Assembly (NCBI GenBank): GCA_021323915.1
Contig: JAJPKB010000640.1
Location: 1-45,483, forward strand
Direction: 5' to 3'
Length of the DNA: 45,483 nt
DNA from: Chloroflexota bacterium
GTDB taxonomy: Bacteria > Chloroflexota > UBA6077 > FW602-bin22 > CADDYW01
This document shows, piece after piece, positions 6,099-14,942 of this stretch; positions within the stretch are counted from its first letter, which is position 1, and the number at the start of each line of letters is the position of its first letter. The notes beneath the pieces were generated by a model. It had not been told where the DNA came from. It made no database searches and saw only the letters and a list, made by a program, of their open reading frames with translations. The translations under genes and the position numbers were made by a program.

Positions 6099-7159
6099 TG
6101 GGTCGCGACCGCCTGACGCAGGTCGTACCCTCGGTTCGCCCAGTTCGCTTTCTCCGCCCAGGCGATGCCGCGTTCAAACTCCTGACATCGCCAGCGGCCC
6201 GCGTCAAACTCCGGGCCCCGCGGGCGGCCGAGATAGTGACCGTCGCGCCAGGCTTGGATCCACACCGCGGTCAATGCCGCGGTGGGGTTGAAATCGACCC
6301 CTGCCCCGCCGTGAAAGATCTGCTGGCCAATGGCCGCTAGTTCGCTCTCATCCATCGCCCCTCCCCAGGCAAAGCGCGCGATCGCCTCCTGCAGGTCGCT
6401 CGGCATGTCATCCTCGCGCCAGAGCGACACGCCCGGTAGCCCCATCTGCTGCGCCAAGCGCAGTCCGACCACCACTTCCGCCACGCTTGCCGTGGCGGGC
6501 AGGATGGGGACGACCGGGAGGTCGTCCCACCCCTGGGCGCTCACCGCCGCACGGTAGGCCTGCACGAGCCCAAATGCCTCGCTCATCGAGACGCCAAAAT
6601 CGGTGCTATACAACTGCGGCATCACGGCGTCGCAGTGAGCAAGAAAGGTCTGCCACGGCCACGGCTCGGCCATCAGATTGACCGAACTTGCCGACCACGG
6701 CGGCGGCGCATTCCCCACCAGGATCCGTATATCCGGCGCGAACGCGAGCGGCACACGCCGGGGGAGCGCGCCCCAGAGTACCGTGAAGAAGCGCGCCGCC
6801 GGCTCCATGCGCCCGATCGCCTCGTACTCGACGTCGAAGACAAGAAAATCGGCCCCATCTGCAACCGCCTGAGCAATCGCCTGAGCCTCCCCGACCGGGT
6901 CCACAAGGTAGAGATAGCCGTAGGCGCCGACCGCGCGGCCGGCCGCGGCGAACGCGGCCCGCGTTGCCCGAAACTGGTCCCGGAAAATGGTCGGATTGCT
7001 TTCATCGCCCCATCCCGCCCCATCGCTGTATTTCTCGACCAGCCAGCCCAGGTGGGCCGCCTGGGCCACCGCGATGATTTGCTGGGTCGAGCCCCCGAGA
7101 TCAGCGTACCAGAGCCATGCCCCCACGCCGCGCCACGGCACCCCGAGAGTGGTACTCAT
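6095..7159 (-). CDS. GH-like TIM-barrel protein, candidate endolysin (354 aa)
   Basis: Predicted (beta/alpha)8 barrel: GVGAWLWYADLGG at the first strand, ADFLVFDVEYEAIG with D109 and E111 as likely acids, MPQLYSTDFG and LPGVSLWREDDMP at later strands. This order is like glycoside-hydrolase lysozymes of the GH25 type and related TIM-barrel enzymes. The C-terminal 80 residues add a helical domain (FERGIAWAEKANWANRGYDL). No other lysin is visible in the prophage, so it is the best endolysin candidate; a fibre depolymerase is the alternative. It starts by ATGA overlap. Confidence 0.65.
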   Translation of the reverse strand: MSTTLGVPWRGVGAWLWYADLGGSTQQIIAVAQAAHLGWLVEKYSDGAGWGDESNPTIFRDQFRATRAAFAAAGRAVGAYGYLYLVDPVGEAQAIAQAVADGADFLVFDVEYEAIGRMEPAARFFTVLWGALPRRVPLAFAPDIRILVGNAPPPWSASSVNLMAEPWPWQTFLAHCDAVMPQLYSTDFGVSMSEAFGLVQAYRAAVSAQGWDDLPVVPILPATASVAEVVVGLRLAQQMGLPGVSLWREDDMPSDLQEAIARFAWGGAMDESELAAIGQQIFHGGAGVDFNPTAALTAVWIQAWRDGHYLGRPRGPEFDAGRWRCQEFERGIAWAEKANWANRGYDLRQAVATQ

Positions 7160-7908
7160 GGTGTCCCATTCGGCGTCACCGGATATGCGCTGAACGGCTC
7201 GCTTGAGGAGAGATCCACTCGCCCCAGAAAGCCCATCGGCACCTGCGTCACCTCTCTCATCACGACCACCTGTGTTGCGCGCGGCGGGATCGTTGTTGTG
7301 ATCGTCGTCGAAAAACTCGACGAGCGGAACTGCTCCTGGATCGTGTTGGGGACCGGCACCGCGTTGGCGATCACATAGGCACGCAGCGCGGTTGGTGTCA
7401 CGGTCGCGGTCGGACTCGCCGTCGGGGTGGCGGAAGGGGTCGCGCTGCTGGCCACCGGGGGCGTGAGCGTCACGGTCGGCGTCGCGGTCGCGGCAAGCAC
7501 CGCACAGGCGCCGGAAATCTGGTTTGTCTGATTGTCGGTGAGGGCGAAGAGCGTCGTGCACTGAGCAATGAAACTCCCGCCGGGCGCCACGCTCAGAAGG
7601 ATCGGTGTCGGCGGCGGAGTGTTCGTCGCCGTGGGCGTGGGGCTAGGCGTCGATGATCTCGTTGCCGTCAGTGTCGGTGTTGCCGTCGCGGTGGTCGTCG
7701 GAGTCGCGGTGGACGTGCTGGTCGGCGTCAGAGTCGCGCAACTGCCGGCGATCTCGGTCGGATTGCTCACGACGGAGACGAATCCCGTCGCACAGCTCAG
7801 ATCGAACTCGCCTCCCGGCGGGATCGGTGTCACATTTCCCGCGGCGCCGGCCACGCCGCATGCGGCCAGGAGGATAAGGATGCTCAGGAGACCGAGAATC
7901 CGTGTCAT
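7156..7908 (-). CDS. Phage-encoded lipoprotein with Thr/Pro linkers (250 aa)
   Basis: Lipoprotein signal: TRILGLLSILILLAAC with lipobox LAAC and C17 as lipidated residue. Two similar short modules (about 25-58 and 98-137; PPGGEFDLSCATGF and APGGSFIAQCTTLF, each with two Cys) are separated and followed by long Thr/Pro/Ala/Ser linkers. This architecture is typical of Chloroflexota surface lipoproteins. GGGAGGGGG precedes ATG 7908. Lying between a phospholipase-D-like gene and the lysin, it may be a lysis-time or superinfection protein. Confidence 0.7.
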   Translation of the reverse strand: MTRILGLLSILILLAACGVAGAAGNVTPIPPGGEFDLSCATGFVSVVSNPTEIAGSCATLTPTSTSTATPTTTATATPTLTATRSSTPSPTPTATNTPPPTPILLSVAPGGSFIAQCTTLFALTDNQTNQISGACAVLAATATPTVTLTPPVASSATPSATPTASPTATVTPTALRAYVIANAVPVPNTIQEQFRSSSFSTTITTTIPPRATQVVVMREVTQVPMGFLGRVDLSSSEPFSAYPVTPNGTP

Positions 7909-8435
7909 GCCCCCTCCCGTCGTGTTGGGAGGATTTGCCACTCCGGACGGGCGGGATTCTGCGTCCAGTCGCGCCTGAACTTCGCGACTGCTTGTGCCAC
8001 GAGTCCCGGGTCGTTATCCCAGGTCGCGTAATTATCCTGCTGCTCCGCCGCCGCGCTGAAGTTATAGGAGCCGTTCCAGACCGAGCTCGAGTCCGCCAGC
8101 GCTCCATCGACTCCATCGAGAATCAGCATCTTCAGATGATCGATACGGTGCTGCGTACTCTCGACGATCCGCACCGCCAGCCCCGGCAGATTGGCGTCGA
8201 CCAGGGCCTGGAGCACCGCCCGATCGGCCGGCCCCGCGCTCTGCGTGCGATCGCACATCACGCGGATCGCCACGCCCCTGCGCCCGGCGGCGATCAGTGC
8301 CGCGACGAACGCCTCATCCGCTAGCCCGTAGCACTCGCAATCGAGCGTGTGGCGCGCTTCGCCGGGGAGTCTCAGCAGCACCGCCCGGACGTCGTCCTCG
8401 GGCGTGTAATAGGTGCGTCGCCAGCGCTCGATCAC
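7905..8435 (-). CDS. Phospholipase-D-like protein with one HKD motif (176 aa)
   Basis: Shows the PLD-superfamily half-site HLKMLILD followed by GSYNFSAAAEQQDN, matching HxKxxxxD...GSxN. An N-terminal LDCECYGLADEAFVAALIAA resembles the first strand/helix of these folds. With one HKD per chain it would act as a dimer, like Nuc endonucleases and short PLD proteins. GTG 8435 overlaps the upstream stop as GTGA. Substrate could be phospholipid or DNA; its place among tail/lysis genes favours membrane or DNA processing at lysis or entry. Inference only. Confidence 0.75.
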   Translation of the reverse strand: MIERWRRTYYTPEDDVRAVLLRLPGEARHTLDCECYGLADEAFVAALIAAGRRGVAIRVMCDRTQSAGPADRAVLQALVDANLPGLAVRIVESTQHRIDHLKMLILDGVDGALADSSSVWNGSYNFSAAAEQQDNYATWDNDPGLVAQAVAKFRRDWTQNPARPEWQILPTRREGA

Positions 8436-8758
8436 CCGATCAGCCTCATCTGGTGCAGCTTGTCGACGATATTGAGGAGCCCGTACACCCCGCCGATCAA
8501 GGTCACGAGGCCCAGTGCCACCCGCCACATCTTGCCAAACACGGCGATACTGATACGCTGGTCGACGGCCGCGCGCATCTCGGCGAATCCCCGCGTGACC
8601 TTGCTATCGAGCTCATCCAGGCCGCGTGCCTGGGTGTCCAGCGCCGACTGCACCTCGCCCAGGCGACTCTGCAGCTCGGCGACTTGGCTGCTCAGTTCCC
8701 CGAGCCAACGGCCGAACGCCTCATCAACTGGCACTCGTCGCTCGCGCGTCACGGGCAT
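8432..8758 (-). CDS. Coiled-coil plus membrane-anchor protein, XhlA-like layout (108 aa)
   Basis: Residues 15-70 form a heptad-rich coiled coil (LSSQVAELQSRLGEVQSALD). A single hydrophobic segment follows (VALGLVTLIGGVYGLLNIVD, about 80-100) and a short basic end. The order coiled coil then C-terminal membrane helix matches XhlA-type holin-associated proteins. No strong family motif. It sits between a tail-tip gene and the PLD-like gene; a lysis accessory role is likely but unproven. Confidence 0.6.
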   Translation of the reverse strand: MPVTRERRVPVDEAFGRWLGELSSQVAELQSRLGEVQSALDTQARGLDELDSKVTRGFAEMRAAVDQRISIAVFGKMWRVALGLVTLIGGVYGLLNIVDKLHQMRLIG

Positions 8759-9288
8759 CAGGGCCCCACCGTGATCACGAATTCCACCGTCATCGTTTCG
8801 GTAGCGTTCTTTGTCTCAGTGATTGAGACATGACTGAGGAGATTGCCACTGTTCGTCGCCAGTGTGCCATTGAGAAACACCCCCGCTTCCCGGAGTGTAC
8901 CGCTCGCGTTCCCCTGACTCGTCGTCCAAAAGAAGTCCCAGGTCAGGGTGTTCACCGATCGATAGCCACTCGCCTTCGCCACCCGTCCGACCAGCGCACT
9001 CGAGACTTCCGCGCCGAGTTGCGTATCGGTCGCCGTCGGCGTCGTCCCGCTTGTGCCGACGGCGGCGTAGACCGTCGGCTGCGCACTGCCAATCTCTCCG
9101 TTCAGCCATTGGGCAATCCAGACCTTGCCGTTGAGGCAGGTCACATTCGTATAATGCGTGCGCCGTTTGATCCGTGCGCTCTGTCCGTCGCGGATCGTGA
9201 TGAAGTACTCGCCGCGCACGGCGATCTGCTGGTGTTCCGCTCTCCTCGCGAGGACCGTCCGGACGATACGCTGCAGAAAATCTCTCAA
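8758..9288 (-). CDS. Tail appendage / fibre-type protein (176 aa)
   Basis: Has the pattern NGKVWIAQWLNGE...VYAAVGTSGTTPTATDTQLG followed by ...LREAGVFLNGT, a recurring theme in phage proteins near tail fibres (gain or loss of GTG-like threshold, TDTxL, then EAGxF). Beta-rich throughout. TTG 9288 overlaps the upstream stop as TTGA. Probably a baseplate or fibre component. A similar PIYVGMGLGTGTH theme occurs in the protein at 19643-20632, suggesting related folds. Confidence 0.7.
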   Translation of the reverse strand: MRDFLQRIVRTVLARRAEHQQIAVRGEYFITIRDGQSARIKRRTHYTNVTCLNGKVWIAQWLNGEIGSAQPTVYAAVGTSGTTPTATDTQLGAEVSSALVGRVAKASGYRSVNTLTWDFFWTTSQGNASGTLREAGVFLNGTLATNSGNLLSHVSITETKNATETMTVEFVITVGP

Positions 9289-9506
9289 CTGAACTGCGCC
9301 TTGTCGAACAGACTCGTCGGGTCGTCAAAGACATAGGTGCCGCTGTGCCCGAGGTTCGGGAACGAGACCGCGTCGGAGAGGGTTACCTGCTGGACATCGG
9401 GCGCCTCAAATGCGTCCTGGGTCTGCTCCTCCGCCGCGATAAACGGTGTTGACTGGATCGTCAGATTCTGGAGAACATCCCACAGGTCACGCGGCCGGTT
9501 ACTCAC
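9285..9506 (-). CDS. Small hypothetical tail-region protein (73 aa)
   Basis: Short acidic protein (NRPRDLWDVLQNLTIQSTPF at the start, GTYVFDDPTSLFDKAQFS at the end). AAGGA lies seven bases before GTG 9506. Unrecognised; position between the hub-like protein and an appendage protein suggests a baseplate accessory. Confidence 0.6.
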   Translation of the reverse strand: MSNRPRDLWDVLQNLTIQSTPFIAAEEQTQDAFEAPDVQQVTLSDAVSFPNLGHSGTYVFDDPTSLFDKAQFS

Positions 9507-9510
9507 TCTC

Positions 9511-10881
9511 TCATCCTTGCAAGTCCAGGCAGTACCGATAAAAGTTCGCGTGGGTGCCCTTGATCGCATTCTTCACGACCAGGAGAGTTGTATCAACGCC
9601 CAGTTGGCTATTGATCAGCCGGAGCTTCTGCCCGGCGATCAGAGTGCCAATCCCGCCCGCGCCGGTCGCGACATCCTGCACCTCGACGTGCACGTTGATA
9701 TAGCTCTGCGCGTATGCACCGAGCTCGGCCAGCGCCCGTGCGTGCGCCGCCGGCGAGGACACGAGTGTCGTGTCGGCGACGTAGCGGTCAAAGAATCCTT
9801 GATTGGGGAGGTTCGTCAGGGCGGCAACCTGGTCGTTATTCTTTGCTTTGACCAGCACCGGCAGGTCGAATTGATAACTCGCCTGAATCACGACTCCGCT
9901 GCCCGGCGCGCTCGCCGTCCCGACCGACAGCACCCACGTGTTGCTGTCGACCGCCTGGCTCACCACCCATTGGGTCGTCGGCGTCACTCCTTGCTGGCCC
10001 TGGGCGACCGTCTGGCTGACCCCGCCCACGGTCACCGTTGGCAGCCCTGCTCCCTGGATGTCCGGGGGATAGTCGAGGGGAAAAGACGTTTGCTGACCAT
10101 TGCCCACCCACGTTTGTAAGTACGGATTGCTGAGGTACGTCCCGCCCCGCACGGTAACCTGCGTGCCGAGCTGAGTATCATCCACCTCGTACGTAAACGA
10201 GTCGCGGTCGTACCAATACCAGCCCGGCGGCAGCGGCGGCTCCTGGTCAGTCAGGACCACCGCCGATAGGGGCGCCTGGTCGGCGTAGAAGAAATGCAAA
10301 TCCGCGTTCCAATCGAGATACCAATCCCACACCAGTCCGACACTCGCCAGCTTCGCCAGACGGGTCAGTTCGGTGGCAATCGCCCCATGACTGATCCGAA
10401 AGTAAGGGATCAGGTACCCCTGGCCGGGCGGCGTATTGTTCGCGGTGATCCCGACGGGCGGATTGGCGTTGAGCACCATGTCCCGCGCGATGTCGGTGAC
10501 GTACGCGTTTTGGTAGACCTTGTTATGGAGACGCGACATCAAGAAGACCGTGGCGTCCACGCATGTCAGGTCGATCGTCCGCTCGTTCGGACTCGGCACC
10601 TCGTAGTGGGTGAGCGCGACCCATCCCTTGAAGAGTGTATTATTCTGGTCATCGCTGATCCGGATCGGGCTGTATCGCCCGACGGTGATCTGGTTCCCGA
10701 CGTCGATCAAGCGCAGCTTCGCGGTACTTCCCCGTCGGCTGACCACCTGATCGATCTCCAGTGAGTCGACCTCGACCGCGGGGCCGATCGCTGCGCCCAG
10801 CGCGGAGTTCGGCCCCACCAGGCGCGCCGCGCCCTTCGTCCCGGCGCCGCCGCCGAGCATGATCGTCAGAGGCGGCGCCAT
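9511..10881 (-). CDS. Baseplate hub / Tal-like tail protein (456 aa)
   Basis: The first 150 residues carry IDQVVSRRGSTAKLRLID, GRYSPIRISDD and TLFKGWVALTHYEVPSPNER, typical of gp27/Tal-type hub domains that bind the tail-tube end. The middle has aromatic turns (PLPPGWYWYDRDSFTYEV) and a beta module; the end (LIAGQKLRLINSQLGVDTTL, VVKNAIKGTHANFYRYCLDL) matches hub C-termini. Resembles the ReqiPepy6 gp37-like family. It probably closes the tail tip and carries fibres. Preceded by GGGG and the 18-residue ORF stop. Confidence 0.7.
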   Translation of the reverse strand: MAPPLTIMLGGGAGTKGAARLVGPNSALGAAIGPAVEVDSLEIDQVVSRRGSTAKLRLIDVGNQITVGRYSPIRISDDQNNTLFKGWVALTHYEVPSPNERTIDLTCVDATVFLMSRLHNKVYQNAYVTDIARDMVLNANPPVGITANNTPPGQGYLIPYFRISHGAIATELTRLAKLASVGLVWDWYLDWNADLHFFYADQAPLSAVVLTDQEPPLPPGWYWYDRDSFTYEVDDTQLGTQVTVRGGTYLSNPYLQTWVGNGQQTSFPLDYPPDIQGAGLPTVTVGGVSQTVAQGQQGVTPTTQWVVSQAVDSNTWVLSVGTASAPGSGVVIQASYQFDLPVLVKAKNNDQVAALTNLPNQGFFDRYVADTTLVSSPAAHARALAELGAYAQSYINVHVEVQDVATGAGGIGTLIAGQKLRLINSQLGVDTTLLVVKNAIKGTHANFYRYCLDLQG

Positions 10882-10938
10882 CTACACCCCGCGTGCTGTC
10901 GGCAAGTCGGTCGTGACGAAGCCAAGTCGAAGACTCAT
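10882..10938 (-). CDS. Tiny coupled ORF (18 aa)
   Basis: ATG overlaps the upstream stop as ATGA and its TAG directly abuts the ATG of the hub gene. The product, 18 residues ending TARGV, has no recognised similarity. As with 2140-2199, it could be a translational coupler rather than a functional peptide. Confidence 0.3.
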   Translation of the reverse strand: MSLRLGFVTTDLPTARGV

Positions 10939-11801
10939 GCGGTGAACCCCCACAGATCGAGGTGGACGTAGGTCGGATTGCTGAGGTTTTCGACCAGCAG
11001 GTTGAGCGCACTCGCCGCCGGTACTTTGATCGGATTCGCAAAGACGACACTGCCCTGGAGGTCTTTGCCGTAGCCGCTGCGTAACTGATTGGCGGTCGAG
11101 CTTCCGTAGTAGAGGATCCAGTCGCCGCCGACGTTCTGGAGCGAGATTCCCATCCCACACAGGTAAAGCGACTGGCCCGATGGAGGCGCCGCCTGGGTCA
11201 GCGTGTAGCCGCCGGTCGTATTCGTCTGCACGCTCGCGGTCCAGGTCGCCGGCTGGGGCACCGTGACGATCTTGCCCAGACCGTCGGCGTTGGCCGAGAG
11301 AGTTCGGACGCGGTCGAACGTCGCACCGTTGAAGCAGTACAGCGCTCCGGAGACGCCGACCGTGCGCGTGTAGCTCGCGGAGTCGAATGTTCCGTGCAGA
11401 ACGTCGATTGGGCTCGCATCGTCGGCCCAGAGCCGTGAATATGCCGAGCCATTTCCGTCTACGCTGAGCGGTTGGCCGCTGCTCCCATAGAGCGTGACCT
11501 TCGCTGGATGGTGCGCCCCTGCGGTCGCGATCTCCAGAGGAGTATCGCCCGGGTTGGTGCCCTTGCCATAGATACTCGACCGGGCCGCCCCGGTATTGTC
11601 GCCCCGTTGGCGGTCCCAACTCGCCCCGTTGTACACCCATTGGCCGACGGCCAGCTCGTACTGCCCGGCGTCTCCATCGCCCAACGAGCGGACCGACCGC
11701 AGCGCGTAGAACACGCTCCCGGTCGCGTCCCACAGGCCCAGGAAGGGCACCGTATTCGTGTCGCTCGGGAGCGCCTGCGTCCCCTCGAAAGGCACCGGCA
11801 T
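10935..11801 (-). CDS. Tail tip / distal-tail-region protein (288 aa)
   Basis: Beta-rich protein directly after the tape measure gene, where distal tail proteins usually lie. Visible features: YELAVGQWVYNGASWDRQRG, a recurring phage segment beginning VYNGATWDR that is often found in fibre proteins, a second copy-like LYCFNGATFDRVRT, and a C-terminal half with jelly-roll-like strands ending VHLDLWGF. Could be a fibre with the two NGAxxDR repeats as sugar-binding elements. GGAGAGACGG precedes ATG. Confidence 0.6.
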   Translation of the reverse strand: MPVPFEGTQALPSDTNTVPFLGLWDATGSVFYALRSVRSLGDGDAGQYELAVGQWVYNGASWDRQRGDNTGAARSSIYGKGTNPGDTPLEIATAGAHHPAKVTLYGSSGQPLSVDGNGSAYSRLWADDASPIDVLHGTFDSASYTRTVGVSGALYCFNGATFDRVRTLSANADGLGKIVTVPQPATWTASVQTNTTGGYTLTQAAPPSGQSLYLCGMGISLQNVGGDWILYYGSSTANQLRSGYGKDLQGSVVFANPIKVPAASALNLLVENLSNPTYVHLDLWGFTA

Positions 11802-11810
11802 CCGTCTCTC

Positions 11811-14800
11811 CTAGTGCTGCAAGCTCAAGCTGAGCTTGCGGTTGAAATACTGGGCGAGCAGCTCGGCGAGATCGGAGACGTCCGACGACTTCAGGATCTT
11901 GTTGCCGGTCACGCTGAAGTAGTTGTTGATCACCGTCCCGCCCCCCGGCGCGCCCGGGCTGCTGATCCCCCCGCCGGCGCCCCCGACGTAGCTGTCGTAG
12001 GTCGTCCGGCCGAGCTGGTCATTGGGGATGATCTGTCCGGCTTCATCACTGACGAACAACTCCGGCCCGCGCTCGCCGACCATGTAGACCTGCCCCGCTG
12101 CGACCGGACCACCGCTCGCGTGGCCGTAGACGTCGATGTGGTGGGTGACGATGTAAATATCGTGCTGGGTCGGGATCGCGTTGATCGCGTTGGTGATGTT
12201 GGTCGCATCGGTCGTGACGACCTGCTGGGACTGGTCCATCGACGTCTGAATCGAGCTGTGTGCAGCGTCCATATGCGTCCTCGTCGTATCAGCGAAGGCC
12301 TGCATCTTCTGATCGTGGTACGTCGTCATCGCGTCCATCGTCTGCTGGTGATAGCTCTGCATGTCCGCCAGCTTCGTCTGCGTCGTCGTGTCGATCAGAC
12401 TCATCTGCTCATTATGGTAAGTCTGCATCTCCAGGTCGCGCGCCTGCTGATAGCGGCTGATCTCCTGGGCGGTCGACTCGTGCTTCGCCCGCAGTTGCTG
12501 CATGATCTGGTCGTGTTGCGCCGCGAGCTGGGCCATCTTCTGCTGATGATCGAAGGAAAGCTGCTTGATCTGCGCCGAGTGGTCCGCCGACATCTTGGTC
12601 AGCGTCTCTTTGTGCTGCTCGGCCAGGTTGGAGACCGTCGTCTGGTGGTCGAAGGCGAGCTGTTCCATTTCCTGCTGATGGGTGTTGGCCATCCGCGTCG
12701 TGATCTGCTGGTCAGATCGCGCAATGTCCTGGCTCGTCGTGACGTGCGTGTCCTTGATCGCACCCAGCGTCTTGACCGTGTCGGCTTGCTGCAGTGCCAG
12801 GAGCGCTGCGCTGTTCTCCTGCATCCCCTGGTAGCTCTGGTTCGACTGCGCCTGGAGCTCGGCGAGCGCGGCCCCCCCTTGCGCTTGGAGCGCGTCCAAA
12901 CTGCTGACGCCTCCGCTTTGGAGCCCGGCCAGCGAACTGAGTCCCCCGGTGGCGAGGGTGTTGAAGCTGCCCATGCCTTGCAGCGAGAGCCCGGCGAGCG
13001 CGCCGACGCCCCCACTCTTCACCTGGTCAAACGCCGAGGTCGCCGTGCCCGCGATCGTCGACGCGGCGCTTGCCGTCTCGGACTTCATCGACTCCCAGGA
13101 GTCGCGCCAGTTCGCCGGGAGGATGCCGACTTTGACCAGCAGATCGCCGATCGCCCCGAAGACCGCGCCAAGCTTGTCGACGATGAAACTCACCACCGTG
13201 CCGACGATATCGCGAATCCCCAGGAAGTTGTGGGTCCACGCCTCGTAGAGCGCGATGACTGCCGCGACGCCCAGGGCAATCGGCGCCAGCACCGGCAACA
13301 GTGCCATGATCGTCGCCGCGGCGGCCGCGACCGCCGCACCTGCCCAGGCCAAAAAACCAGCGACCATGCCGGAGAGCGCTTCGGCCGCCGAGATCGCGAG
13401 ATATGCCAGTCCCTCGCGCACCCCGAGCACAGCGATCGTGTTGACCAGCGCCGCCGCAGTCATCACCGTGAAGCGTGCCGCCGCGATCAGGAGTTGGGCG
13501 CCCATGAGGATCAGGTTGCCGATAAAACCGGCGATACTGATCGTCGCCCCGACCGCGCTGATCCCCAGTCGCACCAATCCGAGCGTCGTCGTGAGCAAGA
13601 ACCCGGCAACCGGCAAGAGAATTCCGGTCACCAGCAGGAATGCCCCCCCCAGCAGCAAGAAAGTCGCGACCGTGGTCAGTGTCTGCGCCACGAGCTGGGG
13701 ATTCTGACTGACGTAACTCTGGACGCGGCCGAGGAGAGTCATCAGCTCGTCAGCCCCCTTGCGCACACTTGGCGTCAAGGCGTCTCCCAGGGTAATCGCC
13801 GTGGCCTCGAGTCCGTTCTTCAGCCGCGCCATCTCGTTGCTGAGCGTCGCGTGGGTGCGATTCATCGAGTCGGTCGTGACATTGTTGACGAGCTGCTCGT
13901 TCGTCAGGTCCGTGAGAATCTTCCGATTGTCATCCCAGGCCGTCCCGAGCAGCGACGCCAGGCCAAGGCCGCCTCGCTGGGCATTGATCACCCGCATCGC
14001 CGAGCCGGTCACATCGTCCTGGGAATAGCCCAGACGGTGGTAGGCGGTCCGCAGATCCGCGAGTACCCCATCCAGCCCCTTCGAGGACAACCCGGCCGCC
14101 GAGAAGTCCGAGACCAGGTCGACCCCGGAGGCCTGCGAGAGCTTTCGGATCTCCGACTCCGCCGCCTTCGTCGGGTTGATCATATGGGTCATCAGGTCGA
14201 CCATCTGCGTCTGGGCCTGGGACGCATCGTACCCGTGCTTGGTCAGTGCGGTGTAGGCCGCTGCCGCCTGTTCGAGCGGGATATGCAAGTTCGCCGCGAC
14301 ACCGAACATCTTTCCCGAGTTCTCGCTGAACTGCTCCAGCGTCATGTTGCCCTCGGCGGCCGCCAGATGGAACACCCCCATGACCCGGGTCGCATTGGCG
14401 GTGATCTCGGCGTTGCGCTGCTGCGCCGTCGCCGCGTTGCTCGTGTCCAGACCGTACTCGTGCATCGCGTTGGCGAGCACGTTCGCCGTCGCCGCCGCGT
14501 CGCCCCCCGTCGAGACTGCCGACTCGGTCGCAACGGCCAGGATATCCTGAGCGGCCGCGGCGTCCCCGGTGATGTTCATCACATGCATGAAGCCCTGTTC
14601 GAGACTGGCGAAGCTGGCTCCGGTGTCCTGGCCGAGCGAGAGAATCGTGTCCCGCATCGTCTGCACGTCCGCGTCGCTCATGTTCGTGTTGTTCTGGACG
14701 TCCACGAGTGCCGCGTCAAAGCTCGCCGCCTGGTCGACCAGCCCGCCGATCGCCGCGGTGAGCCCGCCTCCCGCCAGCATCATCCCGCCGCCGATCAGCG

Positions 14801-14936
14801 CCAGATTCTTGCCGATCGCCGTGACGCTCGACTGAAACGCGCTCAGTTCCGCCGTCGCCGCGGCAAGTCCCTCGGTCGTCTGGTTCTTCGCATCGACGAT
14901 GATCTCGACGACGCGCCGCGTCAGGTTATCCGCCAC
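11811..14936 (-). CDS. Tail tape measure protein (1041 aa)
   Basis: Sets tail length and is ejected with DNA. N-terminal RRVVEIIVDAKNQTTEGLAA and the domain at about 75-290 (FDAALVDVQNNTNMS, ANVLANAMHEYGLD, FGVAANLHIPLEQAA) fit the PhageMin_Tail family. Hydrophobic helices fill about 415-580. Residues 642-905 are 24 gap-free 11-residue repeats, many with a His at position 2 (DHQ, QHK, YHN). C-terminal SGGPVAAGQVYMVGERGPEL is the common tape-measure G-E-x-G-P-E-L ending. At 1.5 angstrom per residue the tail would be near 155 nm. GTG start. Confidence 0.95.
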   Translation of the reverse strand: MADNLTRRVVEIIVDAKNQTTEGLAAATAELSAFQSSVTAIGKNLALIGGGMMLAGGGLTAAIGGLVDQAASFDAALVDVQNNTNMSDADVQTMRDTILSLGQDTGASFASLEQGFMHVMNITGDAAAAQDILAVATESAVSTGGDAAATANVLANAMHEYGLDTSNAATAQQRNAEITANATRVMGVFHLAAAEGNMTLEQFSENSGKMFGVAANLHIPLEQAAAAYTALTKHGYDASQAQTQMVDLMTHMINPTKAAESEIRKLSQASGVDLVSDFSAAGLSSKGLDGVLADLRTAYHRLGYSQDDVTGSAMRVINAQRGGLGLASLLGTAWDDNRKILTDLTNEQLVNNVTTDSMNRTHATLSNEMARLKNGLEATAITLGDALTPSVRKGADELMTLLGRVQSYVSQNPQLVAQTLTTVATFLLLGGAFLLVTGILLPVAGFLLTTTLGLVRLGISAVGATISIAGFIGNLILMGAQLLIAAARFTVMTAAALVNTIAVLGVREGLAYLAISAAEALSGMVAGFLAWAGAAVAAAAATIMALLPVLAPIALGVAAVIALYEAWTHNFLGIRDIVGTVVSFIVDKLGAVFGAIGDLLVKVGILPANWRDSWESMKSETASAASTIAGTATSAFDQVKSGGVGALAGLSLQGMGSFNTLATGGLSSLAGLQSGGVSSLDALQAQGGAALAELQAQSNQSYQGMQENSAALLALQQADTVKTLGAIKDTHVTTSQDIARSDQQITTRMANTHQQEMEQLAFDHQTTVSNLAEQHKETLTKMSADHSAQIKQLSFDHQQKMAQLAAQHDQIMQQLRAKHESTAQEISRYQQARDLEMQTYHNEQMSLIDTTTQTKLADMQSYHQQTMDAMTTYHDQKMQAFADTTRTHMDAAHSSIQTSMDQSQQVVTTDATNITNAINAIPTQHDIYIVTHHIDVYGHASGGPVAAGQVYMVGERGPELFVSDEAGQIIPNDQLGRTTYDSYVGGAGGGISSPGAPGGGTVINNYFSVTGNKILKSSDVSDLAELLAQYFNRKLSLSLQH

Positions 14937-14942
14937 GCTCGC

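Noticed and set aside
7568-7978. Plus-strand frame rich in Val/Ala opposite the lipoprotein
   Set aside because: Its repeats are the reverse complement of the Thr/Pro linker codons, not a separate protein.
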